The notes beneath the pieces are model-generated. The model searched no databases and was not told where the DNA came from. It saw only the letters and a program-made list of their open reading frames with translations. Below, piece by piece: positions 26,770 through 34,648 of a stretch of DNA of 64,000 nt. The position numbers were made by a program, and so were the translations under genes. Source of the stretch: Mycobacterium rhizamassiliense (GTDB lineage Bacteria; Actinomycetota; Actinomycetes; Mycobacteriales; Mycobacteriaceae); NCBI RefSeq assembly GCF_900157375.1, contig NZ_LT721901.1, forward strand, positions 4,855,685-4,919,684, given 5' to 3'. The stretch's first letter is position 1, and each line of letters starts with the position of its first letter.

Positions 26770-26783
26770 TAGAACGTGTTACA
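26770..26783. promoter_or_regulatory. KstR-box-like operator
   Basis: The sequence TAGAACGTGTTACA fits the published mycobacterial KstR recognition pattern TnnAACnnGTTnnA at every fixed position. It lies in the divergent gap between the C39-like lipoprotein gene and the uORF/DUF1295/flavoprotein operon, about 40 bp upstream of the GAGGAG site for the 21-codon ORF. KstR represses cholesterol catabolic genes until a 3-oxo-cholestenoyl-CoA-type ligand appears. Actual binding is inferred from the match alone. Confidence 0.55.
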
Positions 26784-26820
26784 GTTTTGCCGCCCCGGGC
26801 ATCGGGCGTGAGGAGACCGC

Positions 26821-26886
26821 ATGGATTTCATCGTCGATATCCGCGTGATGCCCCGTCTGCCTGCGGCCCGCCCTTACCGGCGATGA
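26821..26886 (+). CDS. Short upstream ORF (21 codons), translationally coupled to DUF1295 gene
   Basis: A 21-residue ORF (begins MDFIVDIRVMPR, ends RPYRR) is preceded by a good GAGGAG ribosome binding site. Its TGA overlaps the ATG of the next gene (ATGA at 26883), which has no ribosome binding site of its own. That arrangement would couple translation of the DUF1295 protein to this peptide. It contains several Arg and Pro codons near its end, but no strong attenuator hairpin was seen. Confidence 0.45.
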   Translation: MDFIVDIRVMPRLPAARPYRR

Positions 26887-27785
26887 GCCCGACGATCAGC
26901 CGGGCGCGCTCGCTGGCGCTCGTGACGGTGGCCTATGTGATTGCCATCGGAGTGGGCGCGGCTTGGCTCGCATGGGCTCCGGCCACCGGAAGGCTATGGC
27001 TGGACACCTTGGTCGCCGACGTGCTGGCGACCCTGGTCATCTTCACGTTCAGCCGCGCCTATCGAAATTCGAGCTTCTACGACGCGTACTGGAGCGTGAT
27101 CCCGCCGCTGCTGACCGTTTACTGGTGGGCCAGCGGCGATCCCGGCACGGACCGACTGCGCGCCTGGCTTCTCACCGTGCTGATCACGTCGTGGGCGGTG
27201 CGTCTCACCGCGAACTGGGTGTACGGATTTCCGGGGCTGCAGCACGAGGATTGGCGCTACGGGATGTTTCGCCAACGGGCGGGACGCTGGGAATTCGTCG
27301 TCGACCTGGTAGCGATCCACCTCATTCCAACGCTGCAGGTTTTCGCGGCAATGCTTCCGGTGTACGTCTGCGTGACACACGCCGGCCCGGGCATCCGGTG
27401 GCTTTCGGTGGCCGCCTTCATCGTCGGGATGGCGGCGGTGGCCATCGAGTTGGTTGCCGATGTGCAGCTACACCGGTTCGTCCGCGACCGGCAACCCGGC
27501 GAGGCGATGAACCGTGGCCTGTGGAGCTGGTCTCGGCATCCGAACTACTTCGGCGAGTTCACTTTCTGGCTTTCCCTGGCGTTGTTCGGCGTGGCGGCGG
27601 CCCCGGCGGATGCGTGGTGGTTGTTCGCCGGCGCGTTGGCGATGTTGGGCATGTTCCTCGGTGCCAGCATCCCGATGATGGAGACGCGCAGCCTGCAGCG
27701 CCGACCGAGCTATCAGGACGTCATTGACCAAGTGCCGCGCTTTGTTCCCATGCCGCGGCGGAGGATATCGGCAGGAGGACCATGA
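26883..27785 (+). CDS. DUF1295 membrane protein (steroid 5-alpha-reductase-like fold)
   Basis: This 300-residue polytopic membrane protein has about seven helices and the DUF1295 hallmarks: YWSVIPPLLTVYWW, LRAWLLTVLITSWAVRLT, then LWSWSRHPNYFGEFTFWLSLALFG and, near the end, IPMMETRSLQRRPSYQDV. The SRHPNYFGE block is the NADPH-binding region shared with sterol reductase/ICMT-like membrane enzymes. It likely reduces a lipid double bond, but no substrate is known. The ATG at 26883 is in the stop of the upstream short ORF, and the gene overlaps the next one by 4 bp (ATGA at 27782). It is downstream of the KstR-box-like site. Confidence 0.85.
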   Translation: MSPTISRARSLALVTVAYVIAIGVGAAWLAWAPATGRLWLDTLVADVLATLVIFTFSRAYRNSSFYDAYWSVIPPLLTVYWWASGDPGTDRLRAWLLTVLITSWAVRLTANWVYGFPGLQHEDWRYGMFRQRAGRWEFVVDLVAIHLIPTLQVFAAMLPVYVCVTHAGPGIRWLSVAAFIVGMAAVAIELVADVQLHRFVRDRQPGEAMNRGLWSWSRHPNYFGEFTFWLSLALFGVAAAPADAWWLFAGALAMLGMFLGASIPMMETRSLQRRPSYQDVIDQVPRFVPMPRRRISAGGP

Positions 27786-28933
27786 GCCGTAAGCGTGTCG
27801 TCGTCGCGGGGCTGGGCGATGTAGGTCTGCTCGCCGCGATCCGCTTGTCGCAGCATGCCGACGTCGTCGGCATCTCCGTCAAACCCGCCCTCGTGAGCGG
27901 TCAGGAGCTCGGTGTGCGGCTCGCCCGCCCGGACGACTGGGCGCGTGACTACTGGATTCCGTTCGAGAGATTCCGCCGACTGGACGGGGTGCGGACGGTG
28001 CAGGCGGAGCTGACCGGCGTGGACCTGGCCACCCGAACGGTGTTCGGCCGGGGCGCCGACGGCGCGACCGTCGCCGAAAAGTTCGATGCGCTGGTGATCT
28101 CGACGGGGGTCAGGAATGGCTTCTGGCGTCAACCGACGCTGGAATCGGCCGCCGACATCGGCGCCGGCCTGCGCGCGGCACACGATCGGCTGGCCGCCGC
28201 CGACTCGGTGATCGTGGTGGGCGGCGGCGCTGCCGCGGTCAGCAGCGCGGTCAACCTGGCAACCACCTGGCCCGGCAAGCGAATTGACCTGTACTACCCC
28301 GGGGAAAGCGCATTGGTCGGGTATCACCCCCGCACCTGGAAACGGATCCGGGCACGGCTGAACGAGCTGGGCGTCGGCCTGCACCCCGGCCATCGCGCCG
28401 AGCTTACGAATAGTGCTGGGGGCGAAGAGATCACCAGCGAACCGGTCCGGTGGACCACCGGCCAACCACCGGCTTCGGCGGACGCGGTGCTCTGGGCCAT
28501 CGGGCGCGTGCGACCCAATACCGACTGGCTGCCGCCCGAACTGCTCGATGAGCATGGATTCGTCTGCGTGACAAGAGATCTGGCGGTACCCGGGCATCGC
28601 GGCGTGTTCGCCGTCGGAGACGTCGCGGCGACCGATCCGCAACGTAGCTCCGCCCGCAATCGGGGCGACGCGCTGGTCGCCCACAACGTCCGCGCCGAAT
28701 TCAGCGGCCGCCCGTTGCGCCCCTTCAAGACGCCGGGACGGCGCTGGGGCTCCCTGGTGGGCATCCAAGCCGACGGGCTGGAGGTCTTCCTGCCCACCGG
28801 ACAGGCCTTCCGCCTGCCGGCGTGGTCGGTGCAGCGGGTCGTGATGCCGTTGATCGTGCGGTGGGGCATGTACCGCGGTGTGCGCGAGAACCCGCCGCTT
28901 CGAGCGGCGGACTCCCCCAGCGACGCCGCCTGA
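27782..28933 (+). CDS. NAD(P)/FAD-dependent oxidoreductase (NDH-2/AIF-like)
   Basis: This 383-residue two-dinucleotide-domain flavoprotein begins RVVVAGLGDVGLLAAIRLS, the FAD Rossmann strand and Gly loop. A second nucleotide motif appears in DSVIVVGGGAAAVSSAVNL, and the C-terminal FAD loop is in HRGVFAVGDVAATD. The overall layout resembles NADH:quinone reductases of the NDH-2 type and FSP1/AIF-like proteins. It could feed electrons to the adjacent DUF1295 membrane protein, since their stop and start codons overlap; that pairing is inference. It lacks an obvious membrane anchor, though the C-terminal LPAWSVQRVVMPLIVRWGMY segment is amphipathic. Confidence 0.85.
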   Translation: MSRKRVVVAGLGDVGLLAAIRLSQHADVVGISVKPALVSGQELGVRLARPDDWARDYWIPFERFRRLDGVRTVQAELTGVDLATRTVFGRGADGATVAEKFDALVISTGVRNGFWRQPTLESAADIGAGLRAAHDRLAAADSVIVVGGGAAAVSSAVNLATTWPGKRIDLYYPGESALVGYHPRTWKRIRARLNELGVGLHPGHRAELTNSAGGEEITSEPVRWTTGQPPASADAVLWAIGRVRPNTDWLPPELLDEHGFVCVTRDLAVPGHRGVFAVGDVAATDPQRSSARNRGDALVAHNVRAEFSGRPLRPFKTPGRRWGSLVGIQADGLEVFLPTGQAFRLPAWSVQRVVMPLIVRWGMYRGVRENPPLRAADSPSDAA

Positions 28934-29108
28934 CCACCGCCGGGCGCGGATCGAATTCTGGCTCGGCGCAAGCGCGTTAGCGGGTGGCGGATGGCGTGGC
29001 CGTATCGAATTGTGTTGAACAGCCAGCTCAACCGCGACGAAGGTCACGAACTTGCAGCGATTCCCGTCGACATGATTCCAATCGGCGTCAAATGGGAAGA
29101 CTTAGCGC

Positions 29109-29600
29109 GTGCCTCGGGCGGTCGCATTCGAAAAACTTGTTGCGTTACTGGATTATCCGATGTTCGTCGTCACCGCCCAAGCCGACGAAATCGCGGCAGG
29201 CTGCCTGGTGGGCTTCGCCAGTCAAGCCAGCATCAATCCGCCCCGCTTCCTGGTCGGCCTGTCCACGAAGAACCACACGTTCCGGGTGGCGGCCGGTGCT
29301 ACGCATCTGGGCGTGCACGTGTTCGACACCCGACACCTTGAGGTCGTGCGGATGTTCGGCAGCCAAACCGGCGACACGATCAACAAGTTCGACCGCTGCA
29401 GCTGGCATTCGGGCCCCGCCCAAACGCCGATCCTCGACGACGCAGCAGCCTGGTTCGTCGGCGAAATCCTTGAACGTTTCGAGATGGGAGACCATGTCGG
29501 GCATCTGCTGGAACCCGTGGGCGGCAGCCCTCCACAAGAATTGGAGCACTGGGTGTCTTTTGGCGACGTCCGCGACCTGGAACCGGGCCACGAGGCCTAA
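29109..29600 (+). CDS. Flavin reductase-domain protein
   Basis: This 163-residue protein has the flavin-reductase-like FMN-binding barrel. MFVVTAQADEIAAGCLVGFASQAS is followed by NPPRFLVGLSTKNHTFRVA, the NH.F binding turn, then LGVHVFD and a final GHLLEPVGG before the C-terminus. Such proteins supply reduced flavin to two-component monooxygenases, or serve as F420/FMN-linked oxidoreductases. It is the only flavin-reductase-like gene in the window and could support the HsaA-like oxygenase at 7596, though it is 20 kb away. It starts at GTG 29109 and is followed 3 bp later by the RibD-like gene. Confidence 0.8.
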   Translation: MPRAVAFEKLVALLDYPMFVVTAQADEIAAGCLVGFASQASINPPRFLVGLSTKNHTFRVAAGATHLGVHVFDTRHLEVVRMFGSQTGDTINKFDRCSWHSGPAQTPILDDAAAWFVGEILERFEMGDHVGHLLEPVGGSPPQELEHWVSFGDVRDLEPGHEA

Positions 29601-29603
29601 TCG

Positions 29604-30362
29604 ATGACGGAATCCCCTCGGTCCCGTCGACAGACGGGCACGGTGCACGGTGCGCCACGGGTCGGCGTCGTTCGTGACGTCGATGAACTCGCCCAGTTCT
29701 ACGCCGAGCCGCCGAATGGCGTGCGGGTCAACATGATCTTCAGTGCCGATGGCGCCGCGGCATTCGGTGGCCGCGCGGGACCGCTGTCGAGCCAGATCGA
29801 CCAGGAGCTACTGCAGATCCTGCGCGGCTTCGCCGATGTGGTGCTGGTGGGTGCGGGAACCGCGCGCGCCGAGAACTACGGCCCCGTGCAGCTCACCGAC
29901 ACGCAGCGGGCGATGCGGCACCGTGAGGGGCGCGTCAAGCCGCCGCCGATCGCGGTGATCAGCCGGACCGGTGAACTGCCGGACCGGCTGGTCAGCAGCC
30001 CCGACCAACCCGCGCTGCTGGTGACCAGCGCGAAGGCCGCGGCGCGACACAACCGCGCGGGTGAGCAACCGTGTGGTGTGTTGGTGGCCGGCGAGGAGTC
30101 GGTGGATGTGGCTCGCGCGGTGGAGCTGCTGGGCGACCACGGCCTGAGCCGCGTCTTGTGCGAGGGCGGCCCGACGCTGCTCGACGAGCTGGTACACAGC
30201 GACGCCGTCGACGAGATCTGTGTGACGCTGGCCCCCAAGCTGGCCGCGAACCAGCCGACCGGACGGCGACCGGAGCCGTCCCGGTTGCCGGTGCCGACCG
30301 CGTTGCGACTCGAGCACGCGCTGGTCTACGACGACTACCTGTTCACGAAGTATCGCCGCTGA
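29604..30362 (+). CDS. Pyrimidine reductase/RibD C-terminal domain protein (Rv2671-like)
   Basis: This 252-residue protein has the RibD C-terminal (DHFR-like) fold: RVNMIFSADGAAAFGGRAGPLSS, DVVLVGAGTARAENYGP, PPIAVISRTGELP, a CEGGPTLLDELV block and a C-terminal YLFTKYRR strand. It resembles mycobacterial Rv2671, annotated as RibD and known for residual dihydrofolate-reductase-like activity. It should use NADPH to reduce a pyrimidine or pteridine-like compound, but lacks the deaminase domain of full RibD. It starts 3 bp after the flavin-reductase gene, so the pair is likely co-transcribed. Confidence 0.85.
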   Translation: MTESPRSRRQTGTVHGAPRVGVVRDVDELAQFYAEPPNGVRVNMIFSADGAAAFGGRAGPLSSQIDQELLQILRGFADVVLVGAGTARAENYGPVQLTDTQRAMRHREGRVKPPPIAVISRTGELPDRLVSSPDQPALLVTSAKAAARHNRAGEQPCGVLVAGEESVDVARAVELLGDHGLSRVLCEGGPTLLDELVHSDAVDEICVTLAPKLAANQPTGRRPEPSRLPVPTALRLEHALVYDDYLFTKYRR

Positions 30363-30374
30363 CGGCGGACCGCG

Positions 30375-30860
30375 TCAGCCCCGCGGATAACCCCGCCGGG
30401 CCGTGCGGTCGAGGATGCCCAGGGTCGCCCGCAGCGCGCCCTCGGAGATCACCGGGAAGATCCCCGCTTCCCGCCACTTCGGATCGATGTCCGACCAGTC
30501 GTAGAACGTGGTGACATCGGTGACCGCCGGATCGTCGGTCGGCTGCAGGCGGTAGCCGTAGACGTGACCGATCTGCGGGCGGAGCTGCCCCAGGATGGTC
30601 CACGCGATCAGGCGATTTTCTTCGAATTCCTTGATATCGACGGTGACGTCGTACTTGCCGAGTTGCGGATAGTCGTTCAGCGCCTCGCGGTCCATGTGGA
30701 CGACGAAGCTGTCGCCGGCCGCCCGCACCGGACCGCCGTCGGCGTCTTGCAGCATGCCCGTCGAATCGATCGCGACATGGCCGTGCGGGTCGCACAGCAC
30801 CGCGAAAATATCGGCCGCCGGGGCCGCGATCAGGCGCTGAATTTCAATGCGTTCGGTCAT
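30375..30860 (-). CDS. SRPBCC (polyketide cyclase/START-like) protein
   Basis: This 161-residue protein has the helix-grip pattern of the SRPBCC superfamily. An N-terminal IEIQRLIAAPAADIFAVLCDP is followed by DSFVVHMDREALND, a strand NRLIAWTILG and a VTDVTTFYDWSDIDPKW stretch. Members bind hydrophobic ligands such as lipids or polyketides. The ATG at 30860 is the usual family start; the in-frame ATG at 30896 adds no recognisable sequence. It is convergent with the RibD-like gene. Confidence 0.8.
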   Translation of the reverse strand: MTERIEIQRLIAAPAADIFAVLCDPHGHVAIDSTGMLQDADGGPVRAAGDSFVVHMDREALNDYPQLGKYDVTVDIKEFEENRLIAWTILGQLRPQIGHVYGYRLQPTDDPAVTDVTTFYDWSDIDPKWREAGIFPVISEGALRATLGILDRTARRGYPRG

Positions 30861-31112
30861 GCGTCCTCGCAGCCAACGTTGATGGGTGTCGCCCACTCTA
30901 CGGCGCTCGCCATGCCCGGTGCCGGGGCGCTCGAATCGCGGAGTCGGCGTTGCTGTGCCACCGTAGATTCACCGCGTCTCGCGGGCCGGGGCTAGCGGCC
31001 CGGTTTCGGCGCGACGACACAACTTCAAACTTTCATCGACATGCGTGCACGACGTCGTCAATAGCCATCGACATCCGGTCTCTCGCAGCGACATAGGAGG
31101 ACCATCGACCAG
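30861..31112. other. Intergenic region upstream of hypothetical gene 31113
   Basis: These 252 bp hold the promoter for the minus-strand SRPBCC gene and the leader of the plus-strand hypothetical gene. An AGGAGG site lies at about 31095-31100, 12 bp before the GTG at 31113, slightly longer than usual. I found no palindrome, repeat or coding frame in it. Confidence 0.4.
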
Positions 31113-31454
31113 GTGAGCAAGTCAGACGACGAGGACGAGTACCGCAACTTGGCGGTTAAGGAACTGCGGCCCAACGAAGTTGGCTGGGCGCTGAACCACG
31201 ACGCCGTGCATGGGATCGCCTATGCGTTCAAGAACCCGGTCGCCGTCGTCAAGTCCGGTGCGGATCCCGGCGACGAGCGGAACACCTACCTGATCCGGGT
31301 CCGGCGCGACGACTTGGCCGCGGCGTTGAAGAAAATCAACGACTGGGTCGCCGAAAACCCCGGCCCTGCTGGGCTGCACGCGTACGGCTTCGTCCGGGCT
31401 CTGTCCCGCGAGGGGCTCACCGAACGCAAAGCGGGCGACGAGGAGCACCGCTAG
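31113..31454 (+). CDS. Conserved hypothetical protein
   Basis: This 113-residue hydrophilic protein has an acidic start (KSDDEDEYRNLAVKELRP), a central IAYAFKNPVAVVKSGADPGDERNTYLI segment that may form a beta-rich core, and a helix in DDLAAALKKINDWVAENPG. There are no cysteines and no membrane helix. I do not recognise the family. Codon usage and the AGGAGG upstream support a real gene. It precedes the pknE gene by 212 bp on the same strand. Confidence 0.55.
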   Translation: MSKSDDEDEYRNLAVKELRPNEVGWALNHDAVHGIAYAFKNPVAVVKSGADPGDERNTYLIRVRRDDLAAALKKINDWVAENPGPAGLHAYGFVRALSREGLTERKAGDEEHR

Positions 31455-31666
31455 ACCGGCCCCGCCGAACACCCCACGCGCCGGACTTTCCTCCCCGGTA
31501 TCGATTTGCTGCATTCTCCCTATTCACCATGTTCCGCGATTGCGCGAACCATTAGCCTTATCCCTGGCACGCCACGGCGTATTCGTGTCCGGCGCAGGCG
31601 ATGGCCGGGGGTGCGAAGGTGCCTCTAGTCGGTTTGCGGCGCGCGGTTGGCGGGTGAGGAGCGGCG

Positions 31667-33478
31667 ATGGGTGAGTCGGACGCGGATTCGCGGGAGGGCT
31701 CGCAATTCGGGCCGTACCTGCTGCGGCGGCTGGTCGGTCGCGGCGGCATGGGCGACGTCTACGAGGCCGAGGACACCGTGCGCGAGCGCGTCGTGGCGCT
31801 GAAGTTGATGTCGCAAACCCTGTCCAACGATCCGGTCTTCCGCGCCCGCATGCAGCGCGAGGCGCGCACCGCGGGACGCCTGCAGGAACCGCATGTCGTG
31901 CCGATTCACGATTTCGGCGAGATCGACGGCCAGCTCTACGTGGACATGCGCCTCATCGAGGGATCGGACGTGGCGACCCTGCTGAGCCGCTCCGGGCCGC
32001 TGACGCCGCCGCGGGCGGTGGCGGTCGTCCGGCAGGTCGGCTCGGCACTCGACGCCGCCCACGCCGCCGGCGTGCTGCACCGCGACGTCAAGCCGGAGAA
32101 CATTCTGGTCAGCGGCGATGATTTCGCCTACCTGGTCGACTTCGGGATCGCCAGTGCCGCCTCCGACGAAAAGTTGACGCAGATCGGGACCACGGTGGGC
32201 ACGTTCAAGTACATGGCCCCGGAGCGCTTCAGCGAGGCGGAGGTCACCTATCGGGCCGACATCTATGCGCTGGCCTGCGTCCTGTACGAGTGCCTGACCG
32301 GCGTTCCCCCGTATCAGGGAGAACAGGTTTCGGTGATCGGCATGCACCTGAACCAGGCGGTGCCGCGGCCCAGCGCAAGGCGGCCGGCCATTTCGCCCGC
32401 GTTCGACGCGGTGATCGCCCGCGGCATGGCGAAAGACCCCGAGGACCGGTACGCCAGCTGCAGCGACCTGTCGGCGGCCGCCTATGCGGCGCTGGCCAGC
32501 CGCGATCAGGATCGCGCCACCGACATTCTGCAGCGCAGCCAGGCGGCCGCTCCGCCGAGCGGATACGCCCCCCAGCCGCCCGGCGGGTTTGTGCCCGCAC
32601 CGCCGGCGATGGCCGGCCACGCCCCGCCGCAGGGCCCCAGCTGGCCCTGGCCCACCGGATCACCGGCCGGTCCAGGCGGACTGATGCCGCAGCCGACGGG
32701 ATGGCCCGCCGTTCCCGGCTGGGGTCCGGGCGATCCGGGCACCGCGGGAGCACCGGCGTGGGGACCACCGCCGCGGCGCCGCAACCCCTGGCCGTGGGTC
32801 GTCGTGGCCGCCACCCTGGTAGCGGCCATCGTGGGCGTGGGGCTCGTGGTCGCCCACCCGTGGCGGTCGTCGACGCACACATCCACGCCGACCCCACCGC
32901 CGCCACCGCCGGACGCGGTCGCCCTCAAGGTGCTCGACGACGGCGTATTCGTCGGGAGTTCGGCCGCGCCGACCAGCATCGACATCTTCAACGAACCGAT
33001 CTGCCCGCCGTGTGGCAGCTTCATCAGGTCGAACGCGAGCGACATCGAAACCGCGGTGAACAACCAGAAACTCGCGGTGCGCTATCACCTGCTCGATTTC
33101 CTCGACGACAAGTCGCGCAGCAAGAACTACTCGGCCCGGGCGGTGGCGGCCACCTATTGCGTCGCCGGGCAAAACGACCCGAAGCTCTACATGGCGTTCT
33201 ACGCAGGCATGTTCGCCAGCGACTTCCAGCCGCAGGAGGGCGCGCCGGAGGATCGCACCGACGGCGAGTTGGCGAATCTGGCCAAGACCGTCGGCAGCGG
33301 CGCCAACGTGATCAACTGCATCAAATCCGGCGATGACGTCAGCACCGGCAAGGCCAAAGCCGACGCGGGCGATGCGACGCTGTCCGGGTTGAACGCCAAC
33401 AGCACACCGTTCGTGTGGGACGGCACCAAGGCGCTGAACTACCAGGATCCGACCTGGCTCACCAAGCTGATCGGGTAG
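31667..33478 (+). CDS. pknE: Serine/threonine-protein kinase PknE
   Basis: This 603-residue transmembrane kinase matches M. tuberculosis PknE in both domains. The kinase domain shows GRGGMGDVYEA (P-loop), Lys46 in ALKLM, HRDVKPEN (His138-Asp140), DFG near 158-160 and APE in the activation segment. A Pro/Gly-rich juxtamembrane stretch runs from ~295 to 370, with a TM helix near 376-397 (PWVVVAATLVAAIVGVGLVV). The extracellular domain is DsbA/thioredoxin-like with CPPC (Cys446-Cys449), as in PknE, so it may sense redox state. The juxtamembrane linker is longer than in M. tuberculosis PknE (566 residues). A GAGGAG site precedes the ATG. Confidence 0.93.
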   Translation: MGESDADSREGSQFGPYLLRRLVGRGGMGDVYEAEDTVRERVVALKLMSQTLSNDPVFRARMQREARTAGRLQEPHVVPIHDFGEIDGQLYVDMRLIEGSDVATLLSRSGPLTPPRAVAVVRQVGSALDAAHAAGVLHRDVKPENILVSGDDFAYLVDFGIASAASDEKLTQIGTTVGTFKYMAPERFSEAEVTYRADIYALACVLYECLTGVPPYQGEQVSVIGMHLNQAVPRPSARRPAISPAFDAVIARGMAKDPEDRYASCSDLSAAAYAALASRDQDRATDILQRSQAAAPPSGYAPQPPGGFVPAPPAMAGHAPPQGPSWPWPTGSPAGPGGLMPQPTGWPAVPGWGPGDPGTAGAPAWGPPPRRRNPWPWVVVAATLVAAIVGVGLVVAHPWRSSTHTSTPTPPPPPPDAVALKVLDDGVFVGSSAAPTSIDIFNEPICPPCGSFIRSNASDIETAVNNQKLAVRYHLLDFLDDKSRSKNYSARAVAATYCVAGQNDPKLYMAFYAGMFASDFQPQEGAPEDRTDGELANLAKTVGSGANVINCIKSGDDVSTGKAKADAGDATLSGLNANSTPFVWDGTKALNYQDPTWLTKLIG

Positions 33479-33490
33479 CCGCCAAAAGCG

Positions 33491-33994
33491 TTACGCCCGT
33501 GCGAGATTCGGCTGGGCGTCCAGGACCGCGCGGGTTGCCTTGCGCCCGACTTCCAGGGCGGCCTCGAGCTTCTTGAAATCCAACGGGCCGATCGCGGAGA
33601 TGTCGGGTTCGATGATCGCCGCGATGCGTGGAAGCTCGCGCAGGTTGACGTTGGAGGCCGCAAGGTCGACCGTGCGAAGCAAGGTCTCCCGCAGCGGCGG
33701 CAGGGCCATGTCGGTGCCGGTCACCAGGCGACGCACCAGCCCCGGCGGCTGAACGATCGCGGGCAGCACCCCAAATCCCTTCGACGGCACAAACGTTCGG
33801 CGCAAATCCACACAGATGACCTGGCCGTCCTGGTCCGCGGACATCAGCCGACTGCAATTCGTCGGCCGTGATGTGCTGGCGGTCAACGGTGCCGCGAGCT
33901 GGTCGAGTTGTTCGTCGTCAATCTCGGCCAGTATCGGAACATTCCGGAGCGCGGCTCGGGCATCCGCCGCATTCCATTTGCGGTCCGAACTCAT
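33491..33994 (-). pseudogene. Internally deleted cNMP-binding/patatin-like protein remnant
   Basis: This 167-residue ORF joins two pieces that belong far apart. Residues 1-40 (LRNVPILAEIDDEQLDQLA) look like the start of a cyclic-nucleotide-binding domain. Residues ~55-165 (GQVICVDLRR, LRETLLRTVDLAASN, then IGPLDFKKLEAALEVGRKATR) look like the C-terminal third of a patatin/NTE phospholipase. The same blocks occur in order in the MFS-cNMP-patatin protein at 35760. The cyclic-nucleotide pocket, the GxSxG serine and the DGG motif are missing, so it cannot be an active lipase. It probably arose by an internal deletion of about 300 codons that kept the frame; a small expressed protein remains possible. 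Confidence 0.65.
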
Positions 33995-34648
33995 GACGCC
34001 GCCCCCCGGTCCGTGAATTGGCTTACTGAACGCACTCGTTTTCCTCCCGGCGGTTCAAAAGAGTCGGGGGTGTCGGTCAGGAGCCTCGGCCGGCACCGGA
34101 TAGCCGTTCAAAAACTTTTGGCAGCTCTGCCTCGAACTGCTACACGTTTGCTACCGGTACCGCAGCAGGCTGCAGGGCAATTCTTCGGTCAACATTACAG
34201 ACAATTCGATGATCGAATGTCATTGGGGCGGAATGAAACCCAAATTTCCGGTCAGTAGCGGCAGATCTCGAATTCGACAGCGCAGATGTCGTCGGCAGTT
34301 AACCGGAAAGTCACTCGTGCGTCCGCCGACACCGGCCATATGGAAAATTCGCGAACTCGTCCTGGGCTTTCAGGTAATGTCCGAAACATCCGCAATCGCC
34401 GGCACGAAGGACAGCCGTGAACTCGAAGGATCAGCCGATCGACGGGGCCACGGTGGGTCTATTCAACGGGAAGGCCAGCAGACGTCTAACGAGCGGCGAA
34501 CCAGCGCCAAGATCCAGCTGATGACGGTGGGGCATGAGACCGCAGCGACATGGTGACCGCGGCGGGGCATTGGCATTAACCGCCTCGGAGCCAATAGGGC
34601 TACCCCATCAACTCGATCATCGCGACGACGGCTAGCAACGGGGCAACG
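33995..34648. other. Long intergenic region, no convincing gene
   Basis: These 654 bp between the patatin remnant and the FHA-cyclase gene are less GC-rich than the genes around them. Open frames exist (for example 34209-34556), but they lack family resemblance, a good ribosome binding site and typical codon bias. A short GTG frame near 34415 begins NSKDQPIDGATVGLFNGKA, which looks protein-like but stops after about 34 codons. The region may be a decayed gene plus the promoter of the cyclase gene, or may encode a small RNA; I can support none of these. Confidence 0.4.

Noticed and set aside
34209..34556. Possible 115-residue gene in the intergenic region
   Set aside because: No ribosome binding site, no family resemblance, and irregular codon usage. 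Left as intergenic.
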